A stretch of DNA of 32,971 nt from Parcubacteria group bacterium GW2011_GWA2_40_143 (GTDB lineage Bacteria; Patescibacteriota; Minisyncoccia; UBA9983). The position numbers and the translations under genes were made by a program. The stretch is from the NCBI GenBank assembly GCA_000996035.1, contig LBYH01000008.1, positions 1 to 32,971 on the forward strand, in the 5' to 3' direction. The notes beneath the pieces are model-generated. The model saw nothing but the letters and a program-made list of their open reading frames with translations. It was not told where the DNA came from and made no database searches. This document shows positions 10,939 through 20,893 of this stretch, in pieces (position 1 is the stretch's first letter; each line of letters opens with the position of its first letter).

Positions 10939-12177
10939 TTATTTGTATCTTAAAGCGTTTAACGGATCCATCCTTGCCGCCTTTCGGGAAGGGAAAAAAC
11001 CAGTCCCAAGCCCTACCACCGAAGCGAAAAAGATTATAGCAATGATAAACCACGCCGGATAATAAAATAAATTTACCGATTTGCCTCCCAAGGCGTTCGC
11101 CAAAAAAGCAATGCTTAAATTAAAAAATTGAGAGAGAAGAAAACCCATAACGAGTCCGCTTACGCCGCCCAAAAATCCTATTATCGCGGATTCCAACATA
11201 AACAACCTCTGCACGTCTCTTTCCGTGATGCCAAAAATTTTCATGACTCCGATTTCATTTGTTCTCTCAAGCAAAGCTATCGTCATGGTATTTATCATGC
11301 CCACCACCGCCACCACCAGCGCGGCTATACCAAAAAAGGCTAAGATGATTTTAAAAATATTAAATATCTTATTCGCCTGATCTACGGTATCAGCGATAGT
11401 GGATACATTAAATCCCATATCAATCAATAAATCTTTTACTTCCTCCATATCTTTGTCGCTTCTTATAACCACTCTGGCCGAGCTGTATGGCAAACCGGTA
11501 TCGGACATGAAAGAAATAGGGAGATAGACAACGCTTTGATCGCCGTTATCCATTACGTCAATAATTTTAAAATCCCCCTCTTTCTGCATTATTTTGATAC
11601 TTTCCGTGCCGTCTATTATTTCCGGCACATAAAATATTATTTTTGTTTTTTTGTTTGCGAAGCTGCTGCCGACACTTTCCAAGATACGCCCCATGCCGGA
11701 AGATATGATAAGGCCGGCTTCACCTTGTTTTGGATAATTGCCTTTCTGCATAAGATTGACATTTGACTTAAAAAAACTTTCCGTAACGCCGGTAAACAAT
11801 ACTTCAAAAGCGGCATCGCCATCCTGAAAATCCAATTGACCGGGAACGGAAATGACCGAGTCAATTCTTTCCACTTTTTCATTTGCCGCTATTTTGCTTA
11901 TCACCTGATCATTTATGGGAAATATATCTTTGTTTGGCGAAGATATATCTATGGTAAGCAAAGCTTCTTTGGAAGAAATTTGTTTAAGCAGTATGTTTTG
12001 CAAACCATAGCCAAGAGATATGAGAAAAAAGATAGTGGCAAAACTGACTCCGATGCCAAGCACGGTAAGAAGAGTTCTTCCTGTCTTAACTTTAAAATTT
12101 CGGAGAGACAAGAATAGCAGATCTTTCAGTCTGATATTTTCAACTTTATGTTTTTTGTTTTTTGTTCCAAAAAGCAT
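10939..12177 (-). CDS. ABC transporter permease, MacB/FtsX family
   Basis: N-terminal TM, MacB-type periplasmic domain, C-terminal FtsX region (ALLERTNEIGVMKIFGITERDVQRLFMLES); adjacent to the ATPase. Confidence 0.9.
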   Translation of the reverse strand: MLFGTKNKKHKVENIRLKDLLFLSLRNFKVKTGRTLLTVLGIGVSFATIFFLISLGYGLQNILLKQISSKEALLTIDISSPNKDIFPINDQVISKIAANEKVERIDSVISVPGQLDFQDGDAAFEVLFTGVTESFFKSNVNLMQKGNYPKQGEAGLIISSGMGRILESVGSSFANKKTKIIFYVPEIIDGTESIKIMQKEGDFKIIDVMDNGDQSVVYLPISFMSDTGLPYSSARVVIRSDKDMEEVKDLLIDMGFNVSTIADTVDQANKIFNIFKIILAFFGIAALVVAVVGMINTMTIALLERTNEIGVMKIFGITERDVQRLFMLESAIIGFLGGVSGLVMGFLLSQFFNLSIAFLANALGGKSVNLFYYPAWFIIAIIFFASVVGLGTGFFPSRKAARMDPLNALRYK

Positions 12178-12216
12178 GACTTAAATTATTTTTAATTATA
12201 ACATACAGATCATGAT

Positions 12217-13890
12217 TTATTCAAAATATTCCGGCGCGTTTTTAGCTATCCAGTCCAAGAGACGGCTTGTGGCGTATGGCGCGCCGGTAGTGGTGCCGGC
12301 CGGACCATTCTCTAGTAGCATGGTAAAAATATACTTCGGGTTCTCATAAGGGAAAAAGCCCATAATCCAAGAGTGAATGAAGCGCTTGCCGGCGCCGGTT
12401 TCGGCCGTGCCGGTTTTGGCGGCAATCTTTACTTCCGGTCGGCTCAGCCCTTGGGCAGTGCCGCCAGTTACCGCCATTCTCATGCCTTCTTTTACTATTT
12501 TGAAATATTCATCCGGAATTTTTATTTTCTTACCGTCATATTCAGACAGGTTTTCGTCTTTTACAATTTTTGGCTTAAGCAAGATTCCATTGTTGGCTAT
12601 GGCGGCGGTGTAAACAGCTATCTCAAGAGGAGTGGAAAGAAAATAACCCTGTCCGATGCTTGATATATACGTGTCGCCTATTCGCCAAAGAGGATCGCCC
12701 GGATTATTTTGCTTTTTCACTTCTTGACTTGGCACCACACCAGAAGCTTCGCTTGGCAAATCTATGCCGGTGCCATCTCCAAGCCCAAACATTTTGGCAT
12801 ACTCCTCAAGTTTGTTTATGCCAAGACCTCTTATTTCCTCATAACCGCCACCTATCTCGTAGAAATACACATCGGATGAAACAGCGAGAGCTCTCTTCAT
12901 ATCCACCCAACCATGCGCTTTCCAATCTTTAAACACGCTTTTAATTTCCGGGTAAAAAGGATTTTGCACCGAGATACTGCCGGAGCTGAATATTTGCTTA
13001 TCCGGCGAAATTATTCCTTCGTTTAAAGCAGCGATGGCCACCATGGGTTTTACCACCGAGCCGGGCGCGTATAATCCGGAAATCGCTCTGTTTAAAAATG
13101 GCTTATGATCGTCTGTTAAAAAAGCATTGATCTTATCTGCCGGCTTGCCTCTGGACATAATTTGAGAATCATACTCCGGCCAGCTGGCCATAGAAATTAT
13201 TTCTCCCGTTCGCGCGTCCATAATAATGCCAACTCCACCGGAAAATTTATTGTTTTTAGCGGTATCTCCCAATATCTTATACATCTCGCTCTGAAGTTTG
13301 GCGTCTATGGAAAGATAAATATTGTCTCCGCTTTGAGGATGAGTCTGGACGCTTTCGGAAATAATATTTCCTTGGGAGTCTCTTTCCGCCAAAGCCGTGC
13401 CGACGATTCCTCTTAATTCTTTCTCAAAGTTTTTTTCTACGCCACTTTTACCGATCTCCATATTAAGCAAAATGTCTTTGTCTGATTCAATATCTTCTTT
13501 GGAAGGAAGTCCCACGTAACCCAAGGTATGACTAAGTCCGTCCATGTCGGTATAAAGTCTCTCCTTCTCTCCGTTCCAAGCAAGAATTATATTGTTTCGG
13601 TCATAAATTACTCCTCTCATGGGAGCAAGCGTTTCTTTTCTGAGTTTATTGTTTAAGCTTCTGTTTGCCAGTTCGTCTCCCCGCACAATTTGCAAGTAAA
13701 ACACTTTGGAAGTAAAGAACATGGCTATCAAAAAAAGAGCGGCGGAAAAATACAAAAAAGTTTTTTTGGATATGGCTCTCTCAAACCGGCCTTCAAATTG
13801 GCTGGTTTCAAAGTTTGGCATATTGCGAGAATCTATAAGAATCTCATCGGGAAAAATATTTTGTTTGAATTTTTTTTTCTTGAAAAACAT
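12217..13890 (-). CDS. mrdA: Penicillin-binding protein 2 (peptidoglycan transpeptidase)
   Basis: SxxK in YAPGSVVKPM, KTGTAE motif, RGVIYDRNNIILA dimer domain; in the mre cluster. Confidence 0.92.
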   Translation of the reverse strand: MFFKKKKFKQNIFPDEILIDSRNMPNFETSQFEGRFERAISKKTFLYFSAALFLIAMFFTSKVFYLQIVRGDELANRSLNNKLRKETLAPMRGVIYDRNNIILAWNGEKERLYTDMDGLSHTLGYVGLPSKEDIESDKDILLNMEIGKSGVEKNFEKELRGIVGTALAERDSQGNIISESVQTHPQSGDNIYLSIDAKLQSEMYKILGDTAKNNKFSGGVGIIMDARTGEIISMASWPEYDSQIMSRGKPADKINAFLTDDHKPFLNRAISGLYAPGSVVKPMVAIAALNEGIISPDKQIFSSGSISVQNPFYPEIKSVFKDWKAHGWVDMKRALAVSSDVYFYEIGGGYEEIRGLGINKLEEYAKMFGLGDGTGIDLPSEASGVVPSQEVKKQNNPGDPLWRIGDTYISSIGQGYFLSTPLEIAVYTAAIANNGILLKPKIVKDENLSEYDGKKIKIPDEYFKIVKEGMRMAVTGGTAQGLSRPEVKIAAKTGTAETGAGKRFIHSWIMGFFPYENPKYIFTMLLENGPAGTTTGAPYATSRLLDWIAKNAPEYFE

Positions 13891-13891
13891 T

Positions 13892-14191
13892 CTAATTTAA
13901 AACACCCAAGCCGCCCAGCCTGATTTTACTTTTTGCCAGTTTAACAAGAAGAAGCAATAAAACAGCCGAGAAAAAAAATATGCCGAAACGCAAATCAGGC
14001 GAGTTTGATGGCATATAATAAAAAGAATCTATGGCCAAAGCGGCAAAAACACCTTCCCAAAAATTATTAAAAAAGATTATGGAAAAAGCGATAACGGGAG
14101 CGGCGACATACCATGGCAACAGAAATATGAAAAGAAAAAAGATAATATCAAACAAAATCCTTATCGTGTTTTTTTTGGCGAAAAAAGACAT
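13892..14191 (-). CDS. Small membrane protein at the MreD position
   Basis: Several hydrophobic segments; sits between mreC and PBP2; only 99 aa. Confidence 0.5.
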   Translation of the reverse strand: MSFFAKKNTIRILFDIIFFLFIFLLPWYVAAPVIAFSIIFFNNFWEGVFAALAIDSFYYMPSNSPDLRFGIFFFSAVLLLLLVKLAKSKIRLGGLGVLN

Positions 14192-14192
14192 T

Positions 14193-14990
14193 TTACTCCG
14201 TTAAAATTACGCTCCTTAGATAATTAATATTTATTGGCAAGCGAAAAATAATTTTTTTAAAAGGATTATTCGTATCGGCTTCAATCTTCTCCGCGATACC
14301 GGCCGTATACGGGAATATGCCGGTCGTGATGATGCTTTCGCCAATCGCAACTTCTATTTGACCGGGAATCTGGAGCTCCATATTGCCGCCTCCAGTGCCA
14401 ACAGCTATAGCCGAAATACTGGCATTCTCAAGTATCACGCCAATCTCTTCTTTAGGAAAAGAAAGGAGCTTTACCTTGCTTGAAACTTCAGACACTTCCG
14501 TCACGTAACCTATTAAAATTTCTCCATGAGCAACCGCTTTCATGCCAAGCCTTACGCCTTCTTTCGCGCCGGCATCAAGAACAAGCATATCGTAAGGCGA
14601 TTGCGGCGGCCTCATTATCACCGAAGCAAGCACGACGTTCTTTTCCCTCTCTCTGCCAAACAAAGCTTTGAGTTCAATATTTTCTTCCTTCAGCCTGTCG
14701 GCGGAAAGAGCGACAACTTCAAGCGTTTCATTCTCTTCTGCCAGACGGTCAATTTCCAGATTCATCTTTTTTTTGTTTTTTAATATACCGGCAAAATTAT
14801 GCCATCTTTTGGAAATTATTTGTCCCGTTTTGGCAAACGGATAAAACACCGTTGAAACCGATTTTGCCACTATCTCTCTGGCGCCGCCGCTAAAGATAAC
14901 GAGCAAGAGAAAAACAAGCAAAACAGCCAACGTTGTTCTTTTTTTGAATCCCCTTTTTTTATTTTGGCGGTATTGCTTCCTCATGATCAA
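14193..14990 (-). CDS. mreC: Rod shape-determining protein MreC
   Basis: N-terminal TM, coiled coil, VIMRPPQSPYDMLVLDAGAKEGVRLGM and TTGIFPYTAGIAEKIE motifs; adjacent to mreB. Confidence 0.88.
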   Translation of the reverse strand: MIMRKQYRQNKKRGFKKRTTLAVLLVFLLLVIFSGGAREIVAKSVSTVFYPFAKTGQIISKRWHNFAGILKNKKKMNLEIDRLAEENETLEVVALSADRLKEENIELKALFGREREKNVVLASVIMRPPQSPYDMLVLDAGAKEGVRLGMKAVAHGEILIGYVTEVSEVSSKVKLLSFPKEEIGVILENASISAIAVGTGGGNMELQIPGQIEVAIGESIITTGIFPYTAGIAEKIEADTNNPFKKIIFRLPININYLRSVILTE

Positions 14991-16035
14991 GTAATATGTC
15001 TCCCAAATTTTCTATTTCTTCAAGAATAATGCCGGTGCCTCTCACCACGGCGGTAAGCGGATCTTCCGCCACATACACAGGTATGCCAAGTTCGCTTTCA
15101 AACATTTTAGACAAACCCCTCAAGAAGGCGCCGCCGCCGGCCATTATTATACCACGATGCATAATATCTGAAACAAGCTCCGGCGGTGTTTCTTCCAGCA
15201 CCTCTTTGGTGGCATCCACCAAAGACTCTATGGATTTTATGATAGCTTCTCTTACGTCCGAATCGGTAATCACCACTTCTCTGGGCAAACCAGTGATGAG
15301 ATCTCTCCCTCTTACAGCCGCCTCAAGACCCTCGCCTTTTTTTATAACAGACCCTACGGCAATCTTTAAGTCTTCCGCCGTTTTTTCACCCAAAAGAATT
15401 TTAAATTCGTCTCTTACATATTGGATAATATCCTGATTAAGCTTGTCTCCGGCCACGCGCATGTTTTTGGAAGACACTATGCCGCTTAAAGAAATTACGG
15501 CAATATCGGTGGTGCCGCCACCTATGTCTATGATCATATTGCCTACCGGTTCATGCACCGGCAGTCTTACTCCCACGGCTGCCGCCATCGGCTCTTCCAC
15601 AATCATCACTTCGCCGGCGCCGGCGCTCTTGGCGGCGTCTCTCACCGCCCTCACTTCCACGTTTGTAATGCCAGACGGAACGCCAATCACTACTCTCGGC
15701 CTGGCGAAAATACCTCTGCTGCTTTTCGTAACTTTTTTTATAAAATAAGCGAGCATCTCTTGAGTAACTTCGTAATCGGACACTACGCCGTCCACTAACG
15801 GTCTTATCGCTTTTATGTGAGCCGGTGTTCGGCCAAGCATTCTCTTGGCCTCATTGCCTATAGCCACCACCTGACCGGTTTTCTCGTTTATCGCCACCAC
15901 CGACGGCTCATTTATCACAATACCTTCGCCTTCCACGTACACCAGAGTATTGGCCGTACCAAGATCTATGCCGATTCCGCCCGAGAGAAGCATTCTTTTG
16001 AATTTCCCAAAAATTTTAAAGTTTTTGAATTTCAT
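14959..16035 (-). CDS. mreB: Rod shape-determining protein MreB
   Basis: GIDLGTANTLVYVEGEGIVINEPSVVA, IDIGGGTTDIAVIS. Confidence 0.97.
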   Translation of the reverse strand: MKFKNFKIFGKFKRMLLSGGIGIDLGTANTLVYVEGEGIVINEPSVVAINEKTGQVVAIGNEAKRMLGRTPAHIKAIRPLVDGVVSDYEVTQEMLAYFIKKVTKSSRGIFARPRVVIGVPSGITNVEVRAVRDAAKSAGAGEVMIVEEPMAAAVGVRLPVHEPVGNMIIDIGGGTTDIAVISLSGIVSSKNMRVAGDKLNQDIIQYVRDEFKILLGEKTAEDLKIAVGSVIKKGEGLEAAVRGRDLITGLPREVVITDSDVREAIIKSIESLVDATKEVLEETPPELVSDIMHRGIIMAGGGAFLRGLSKMFESELGIPVYVAEDPLTAVVRGTGIILEEIENLGDILLDHEEAIPPK

Positions 16036-17272
16036 TTAAGATTTCATTTGTTTTTATAATTTTTCCGGCCGTTTCGTTTCTCAACTTGAGTTCTACTCCA
16101 CCGGAGCTTAGAGTTTTATCGCTCACCACTATTCTATAAGGCAAGCCTATCAGATCGGCTTCGGCAAACTTCTCTCCTGCGCGGACATCGTCTCTGTCGT
16201 CATGCAATGTGTCTATGCCGGCTGCTTCAAACTTGACGCTCAATTCTTCCGCGGCTTTCTTCACGTCATCATTGGTCTTGCCTATCTCCAAAACATGAGC
16301 TTTAAACGGCGCCACTTCCGCCGGCCATCGCATGCCGTTTTCATCACTGAGAATTTCCGTTATCGCGCCCATCAGCCTGCCAAGTCCTATGCCGTAACAA
16401 CCCATAATCATCGGCTTATCCTCGCCCTTATCGTTTGTAAATTTAAGATTAAAAGGACTGGAATATTTGTCTTTAAGCTTAAAGATATTGCCTACTTCCA
16501 CCGACTTCTTCTCTTCCAAATTTTTATTGCCACATTCGGGACAAGCTTTGCCGTTATCATCCGCTATTTCTCTATTCAAAGCCACTGAGCACTTGGGACA
16601 TACGTAAATGATATCTTCTCCGGCTTCGGTGATTGCCTGATACTCGTGGGAATACTTTGAGAAGCTGCCGCCGGAAGCGAAAGTAAGATGTGTTACGTTT
16701 CCTATGCCGCACCGAGCAAAAATATTTTCATAATGCGTTTTCATATTCTCGTAATATTTATCCAAATCTTCTTCACTCGTGTGGAAAGAGTAATAGTCTT
16801 TCATCAAAAATTCTCTTCCTCGCAAAATACCGGACTTGGCGCGCTTTTCGTCTCTGAACTTATTTTGAAATTGGAAGAGGCCAAGCGGCAGATCTTTATA
16901 AGAGAGATTAAACTTTTTAACGAGCGGCGAAATAACTTCTTCGTGAGTGGGACCCAGCGCCAATTCCGTTTCCGAATAAAAGCTGGTAAATTTAAACAGA
17001 TCATCCAAGCTATCCCACCTGCCGGTTATCTGCCAATTCTCCTTTGGATGAAGAGACGGCATGAGCAGCTCCTGTCCGCCGGCCTTTGTCATCTCGTCTC
17101 TTATAACATTCTCTATCTTTTTAAGGGTTCTGAGACCAAGCGGCAAATAGGTATAAACACCGGCCATAAGCTTATCTATAAAGCCGGCGCGAATAAGAAG
17201 TTGAGCGTTTTTTGACACCTCGTCTTTAGGCGCTTCTTTTCTGGCTCGAGGAAAGAGTTTAGACTGTTTCAT
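16016..17272 (-). CDS. proS: Proline--tRNA ligase, short form lacking the INS editing domain
   Basis: LGPTHEEVISPL, FRDEKRAKSGILRGREFLMKDYYSFH, class II motif 3 GCYGIGLGRLMGA; 418 aa with CPKC...CPEC in the middle. Confidence 0.92.
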   Translation of the reverse strand: MKQSKLFPRARKEAPKDEVSKNAQLLIRAGFIDKLMAGVYTYLPLGLRTLKKIENVIRDEMTKAGGQELLMPSLHPKENWQITGRWDSLDDLFKFTSFYSETELALGPTHEEVISPLVKKFNLSYKDLPLGLFQFQNKFRDEKRAKSGILRGREFLMKDYYSFHTSEEDLDKYYENMKTHYENIFARCGIGNVTHLTFASGGSFSKYSHEYQAITEAGEDIIYVCPKCSVALNREIADDNGKACPECGNKNLEEKKSVEVGNIFKLKDKYSSPFNLKFTNDKGEDKPMIMGCYGIGLGRLMGAITEILSDENGMRWPAEVAPFKAHVLEIGKTNDDVKKAAEELSVKFEAAGIDTLHDDRDDVRAGEKFAEADLIGLPYRIVVSDKTLSSGGVELKLRNETAGKIIKTNEILNEIQKL

Positions 17273-17328
17273 TACTCAATAATAAAGCCAAAATCAACCG
17301 CGGTCAAATAGCAAAATTTAAATTTTTA

Positions 17329-17709
17329 TCACTTAATCTTATTTTTCTCCAAAAAATCTCTGACTTTTTTAACCACGTCAGGGGGCATTACGACGGTTTT
17401 TTCCCAAAAATATTCAGCTCCAAGTTCCAGCATTTGACTTTGGAATTTCCTTTTGTCCATATTGGTTAAAATGATAACTGGAATATTTTTTGTTTCGGGA
17501 TTTTTTTTAAGCCTTTTGATCACTTCCTCGCCGGACATTTCTTCCATATTCAAATCAAGAATAATCAAATCGGGGTGTTCATTTTTAGCCCTGTCCAAAC
17601 CGATTTTGCCGTCAATAGCGCTTATAATATTAAAACCGTTCATTTTAAAAACAGTATGATAAAGCAATATCTGATCGTTGTCGTCTTCAATTAGCAATAT
17701 TTTTGCCAT
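17329..17709 (-). CDS. Response regulator receiver protein
   Basis: IEDDNDQ, DLIILDLNM phospho-acceptor, VIILTNMDK; single REC domain. Confidence 0.92.
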   Translation of the reverse strand: MAKILLIEDDNDQILLYHTVFKMNGFNIISAIDGKIGLDRAKNEHPDLIILDLNMEEMSGEEVIKRLKKNPETKNIPVIILTNMDKRKFQSQMLELGAEYFWEKTVVMPPDVVKKVRDFLEKNKIK

Positions 17710-17713
17710 AAAA

Positions 17714-19270
17714 TTAAGTTTGAAAAGTTATAATAAATTCCGTTCCTTTATTTTCTTCGCTATTAAATTTTATACTTGCCTCGCTATGAGCGTCTATGAT
17801 TTCCTTTGATATGAAGAGTCCGAGTCCCGAGCCATCCGTATACATATCTCTAGCATTTCTCGCCCGTTCAAACTTTCCGAACATTCTGCTCTTGTCTTCG
17901 TTTGGTATGCCAACCCCCGTGTCTTTAACTTTAACGATAACCTCTTTCTCGTCTTCGTCCAACATAATATCAATCCTGCCAGCTTTCGTATATTTTATAG
18001 CATTATCCACAATGTTTGCAATCGCCTGCGTCAAATAAAATTCATCGGAAATAATCGGCGAAATCTTGGCTCTCGTTTTAATGAAGTTCAATTCCAACCC
18101 TTTCTCGTCGGCTTCTTCTTTGGAATCGTCTTTTATTTTTATGAGTAATTTCTCCAAATCAACCGGTTCCAACCTTCCTTCCGGTAAAGAAAATTTTTCC
18201 GTGTCAAATTCAGACGCCGACAATATATCGCGGACAATGCCGGAAAGCTTAACCGACTTGCGGTAAATGTTTTCCACGAATTTTTTCTGCTGTTCTTTGG
18301 GAAGTTTGCCAATGGATCCTTCCCTAAACATTGAAGCGGTGCCCATAATGACGGATATGGGCGTTTTAAGCTGATGCGACGCGATATCCAAAAATTCCGA
18401 TCTCATCTTCATCAATTTTTCAATATGCTCTCTTTGTCGCACCTCTTTAAAAACGCTTCTGATCAAAAAATAACCGATAAGAATCGCCACCAAAAAAATA
18501 ATTATCTTAAACCACAAGTTATTATCATTAAAGAAAATATTTACAAACAAAATGGAAAGCAATAATCCGACAAGAATTTCTGATGTTATTGTTTTAATAC
18601 CCATCAAATGATGTTTGGTTATGGCGTAAGTTATAGCCACAACCATTATTATTAACGAATATGGGCCAATCCAAACAAATTGATATGTGTAAAAAGGAAG
18701 GAATAAATTAAAAGCAAGAGCAAAAATACTGGCGGTAATTGTTCCAAAAACAATGAACTTTAATTGAGTTTTTTCAATACCGGACACATTTCTAAAACGT
18801 TTGATAATGGCGAAAATGGCATAACCCATATAACTGACAATATGCGTCACGTAGAAAAAATAAGCAGGTCCTAATTTAATACTTTTTCCCCATGGTTCTA
18901 GTGAATAATCTTTTATAAAATGAAAATTAGCAAGCAATATGATTATCGTGATTATGTTCGGCGAATGAATAAGCAAGTGATTTAAAAAATTTATTTTACC
19001 TATATTTTTATTGTCAAAAAATAACGCGAAATATAAAAAATAAGTGATACAAAAGGAAGCGCTTATGTAAAAAAGTGTCGCCCAATATATTCCATTTTCA
19101 AAACTGCTCATTCTGAACATACCAAGACCAAATATCCAAAAAAAGGTGGCAACAAGCGTTAAAAAGAAAAAGAAATTGGCTTTATTTTTTAAGCCACGAA
19201 AAAATATTAACGCCGCCAAACCGCCGTTAAGCAAAGAAATTAAAAGAAGAGTTAATGTTATCATATTCAT
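17714..19270 (-). CDS. Sensor histidine kinase with multi-TM N-terminus
   Basis: H-box DIASHQLKTPISV, N-box NIVDNAIKYT, G-boxes KDTGVGIP, DGSGLGLFISKEI. Confidence 0.93.
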   Translation of the reverse strand: MNMITLTLLLISLLNGGLAALIFFRGLKNKANFFFFLTLVATFFWIFGLGMFRMSSFENGIYWATLFYISASFCITYFLYFALFFDNKNIGKINFLNHLLIHSPNIITIIILLANFHFIKDYSLEPWGKSIKLGPAYFFYVTHIVSYMGYAIFAIIKRFRNVSGIEKTQLKFIVFGTITASIFALAFNLFLPFYTYQFVWIGPYSLIIMVVAITYAITKHHLMGIKTITSEILVGLLLSILFVNIFFNDNNLWFKIIIFLVAILIGYFLIRSVFKEVRQREHIEKLMKMRSEFLDIASHQLKTPISVIMGTASMFREGSIGKLPKEQQKKFVENIYRKSVKLSGIVRDILSASEFDTEKFSLPEGRLEPVDLEKLLIKIKDDSKEEADEKGLELNFIKTRAKISPIISDEFYLTQAIANIVDNAIKYTKAGRIDIMLDEDEKEVIVKVKDTGVGIPNEDKSRMFGKFERARNARDMYTDGSGLGLFISKEIIDAHSEASIKFNSEENKGTEFIITFQT

Positions 19271-19300
19271 ATTAATACATTAACATGGACTTAAAAAATT

Positions 19301-20647
19301 TTATATTGGCTTTGCGCATTTTATTATGTTTACTTGCTTGGCCATTGATACTTTATGCGTTATATTAACAAAACCTATCTCCGTAAGAATTTTATCAATT
19401 TCTTCTTTTGCCAAGAAATGATACACGCCTCTGCGTCCTCTCTTTTCTATCTTTAAAGCTTGATTAAGTATCATCGGGCTATAATATATGTTTTTTTTAT
19501 CTTTGAAATCAAAAATATTTTTCCGCGACGCAACAAAAACTTTCCAAAAGCGAACACCCTTTTTAGGACTTGACCAAACAAAACCGCCTCCGGGTTTAAG
19601 TATTTCAAAAATATTTTTTAAAACGTTCTTAAAAGCCGCCAAATTTAAAGCATCATTATGACAAACAATATAAGGCAAAACAAGATTAGCGGTTACGCCG
19701 TCAAAACTGTTTTTTTCAAAATTAATTTGATCTCCCAAATCCAAAAACTCAACTCGTATATTATTTTTTTCTTTAAACCGATTTTTTAACTCTTCTATAA
19801 AATTATGTTCAAAATCAGTCGCTATTATTTCCGCGTTATTACTCGCGCCTTTTTCGTTCAAAATATTGACAATGGCGCCTGAACCGCTTCCAAGATCAAT
19901 CCATCTGCCCTTTACATCGCCAATGCTATTTTTGAAATCTTCAACCAGCTCTTTGTGCGGGTCGGCTTTTTCCAAATAATTATAAAATTTGCTGTAATTG
20001 CCCCAAAATTTTTGTTCCTTTTTCTTTACTATCTCAATCATTCGCGCTCGCGCGTCGCCAAGGGAATCATAAAACACTTTTATCATTTCTTCTTCAGATA
20101 AATGGCCGTTAATATATAAAGGTTTGCCAAAAAAAACCATTACCTTTTTTTGAAATTTAAATATCTTTTTCCAGCTTAAATTTTCCGCTCCGTACAAAAA
20201 AACAGGCACTATCGGGCGCATACTTTCTTTACTGATTAAAGGTATCAACTTATCTACCCTGCGCGCCAAGATCTCTTGTTTGTAGCACCATTCAAAAAAA
20301 ATGATAACTGATTTGCCACCCCACAATAGTTCAAGAGTTTTTCTCATTCCAGAATCTATCCCCTTATTCAATTTTCCGGGAAAAGCGCCCCAAACCTTAG
20401 CAAGTTTTCCAATAGTTGTTTTAAATAAACTATCTTCGGAAAAATAATAAATCGGGTGAAATTTTGAAAACGAAGTAAGGCTCATACTGATAATGGGAGG
20501 GTCAAAATAACTTCCATGATTGCTTGAAAAAATAACCGGTTTTTTTACATTTTTTAAATTCTCTCTGCCGTATATTTCCAAGCCGGCAAAAATCTTAAAG
20601 ATAATTCTAAGCGCCGGCAATGAAATAATGTGCATTATCTTTAACAT
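19301..20647 (-). CDS. Fusion: N-terminal PlsC-type acyltransferase and C-terminal SAM-dependent methyltransferase
   Basis: SSNHGSYFDPP (HX4D) then WIDLGSGSGAIVNIL...IIATDF...GGFVWSSPKKG. Confidence 0.8.
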   Translation of the reverse strand: MLKIMHIISLPALRIIFKIFAGLEIYGRENLKNVKKPVIFSSNHGSYFDPPIISMSLTSFSKFHPIYYFSEDSLFKTTIGKLAKVWGAFPGKLNKGIDSGMRKTLELLWGGKSVIIFFEWCYKQEILARRVDKLIPLISKESMRPIVPVFLYGAENLSWKKIFKFQKKVMVFFGKPLYINGHLSEEEMIKVFYDSLGDARARMIEIVKKKEQKFWGNYSKFYNYLEKADPHKELVEDFKNSIGDVKGRWIDLGSGSGAIVNILNEKGASNNAEIIATDFEHNFIEELKNRFKEKNNIRVEFLDLGDQINFEKNSFDGVTANLVLPYIVCHNDALNLAAFKNVLKNIFEILKPGGGFVWSSPKKGVRFWKVFVASRKNIFDFKDKKNIYYSPMILNQALKIEKRGRRGVYHFLAKEEIDKILTEIGFVNITHKVSMAKQVNIIKCAKPI

Positions 20648-20724
20648 TTTTCAAACTTCAAAAAAACTTTAAAAATTGTCTTGGTGGTTAAAAAGGTTAT
20701 AAAGTGAACGAGTCTGGTCATAAT

Positions 20725-20892
20725 TTACTTACCCCTTTTATACAACAATTCATCTAAAAATGCAACGCATTGTGGTAATGTCCACGCACACGTGACGGTT
20801 TTTACTCCATAAGGTAAAAAAACGCCAAAATCGCCACTTTGGAGAAAAAAGAGAGAGAATTGTTGTTTCCTGCAATAGTAATTTTGCCGCAT
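20725..20892 (-). CDS. Putative 55-aa small protein (below the ORF-track cutoff)
   Basis: MRQNYYCRKQQFSLFFLQSGDFGVFLPYGVKTVTCAWTLPQCVAFLDELLYKRGK*; ATG lies 1 nt after the stop of the upstream gene, suggesting coupling. Confidence 0.4.
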   Translation of the reverse strand: MRQNYYCRKQQFSLFFLQSGDFGVFLPYGVKTVTCAWTLPQCVAFLDELLYKRGK

Positions 20893-20893
20893 T

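Noticed and set aside
14996-15748. Long plus-strand ORFs opposite mreB
   Set aside because: mreB is unambiguous; these are antisense shadows
13892-17272. mreB/C/D-PBP2-proS cluster as unusual
   Set aside because: Typical rod-complex order; only the short MreD and ProRS architecture deviate
20648-20724. 26-aa ORF MTRLVHFITFLTTKTIFKVFLKFEKC ahead of the acyltransferase fusion
   Set aside because: Too short, low-complexity AT-driven composition, no distinguishing feature
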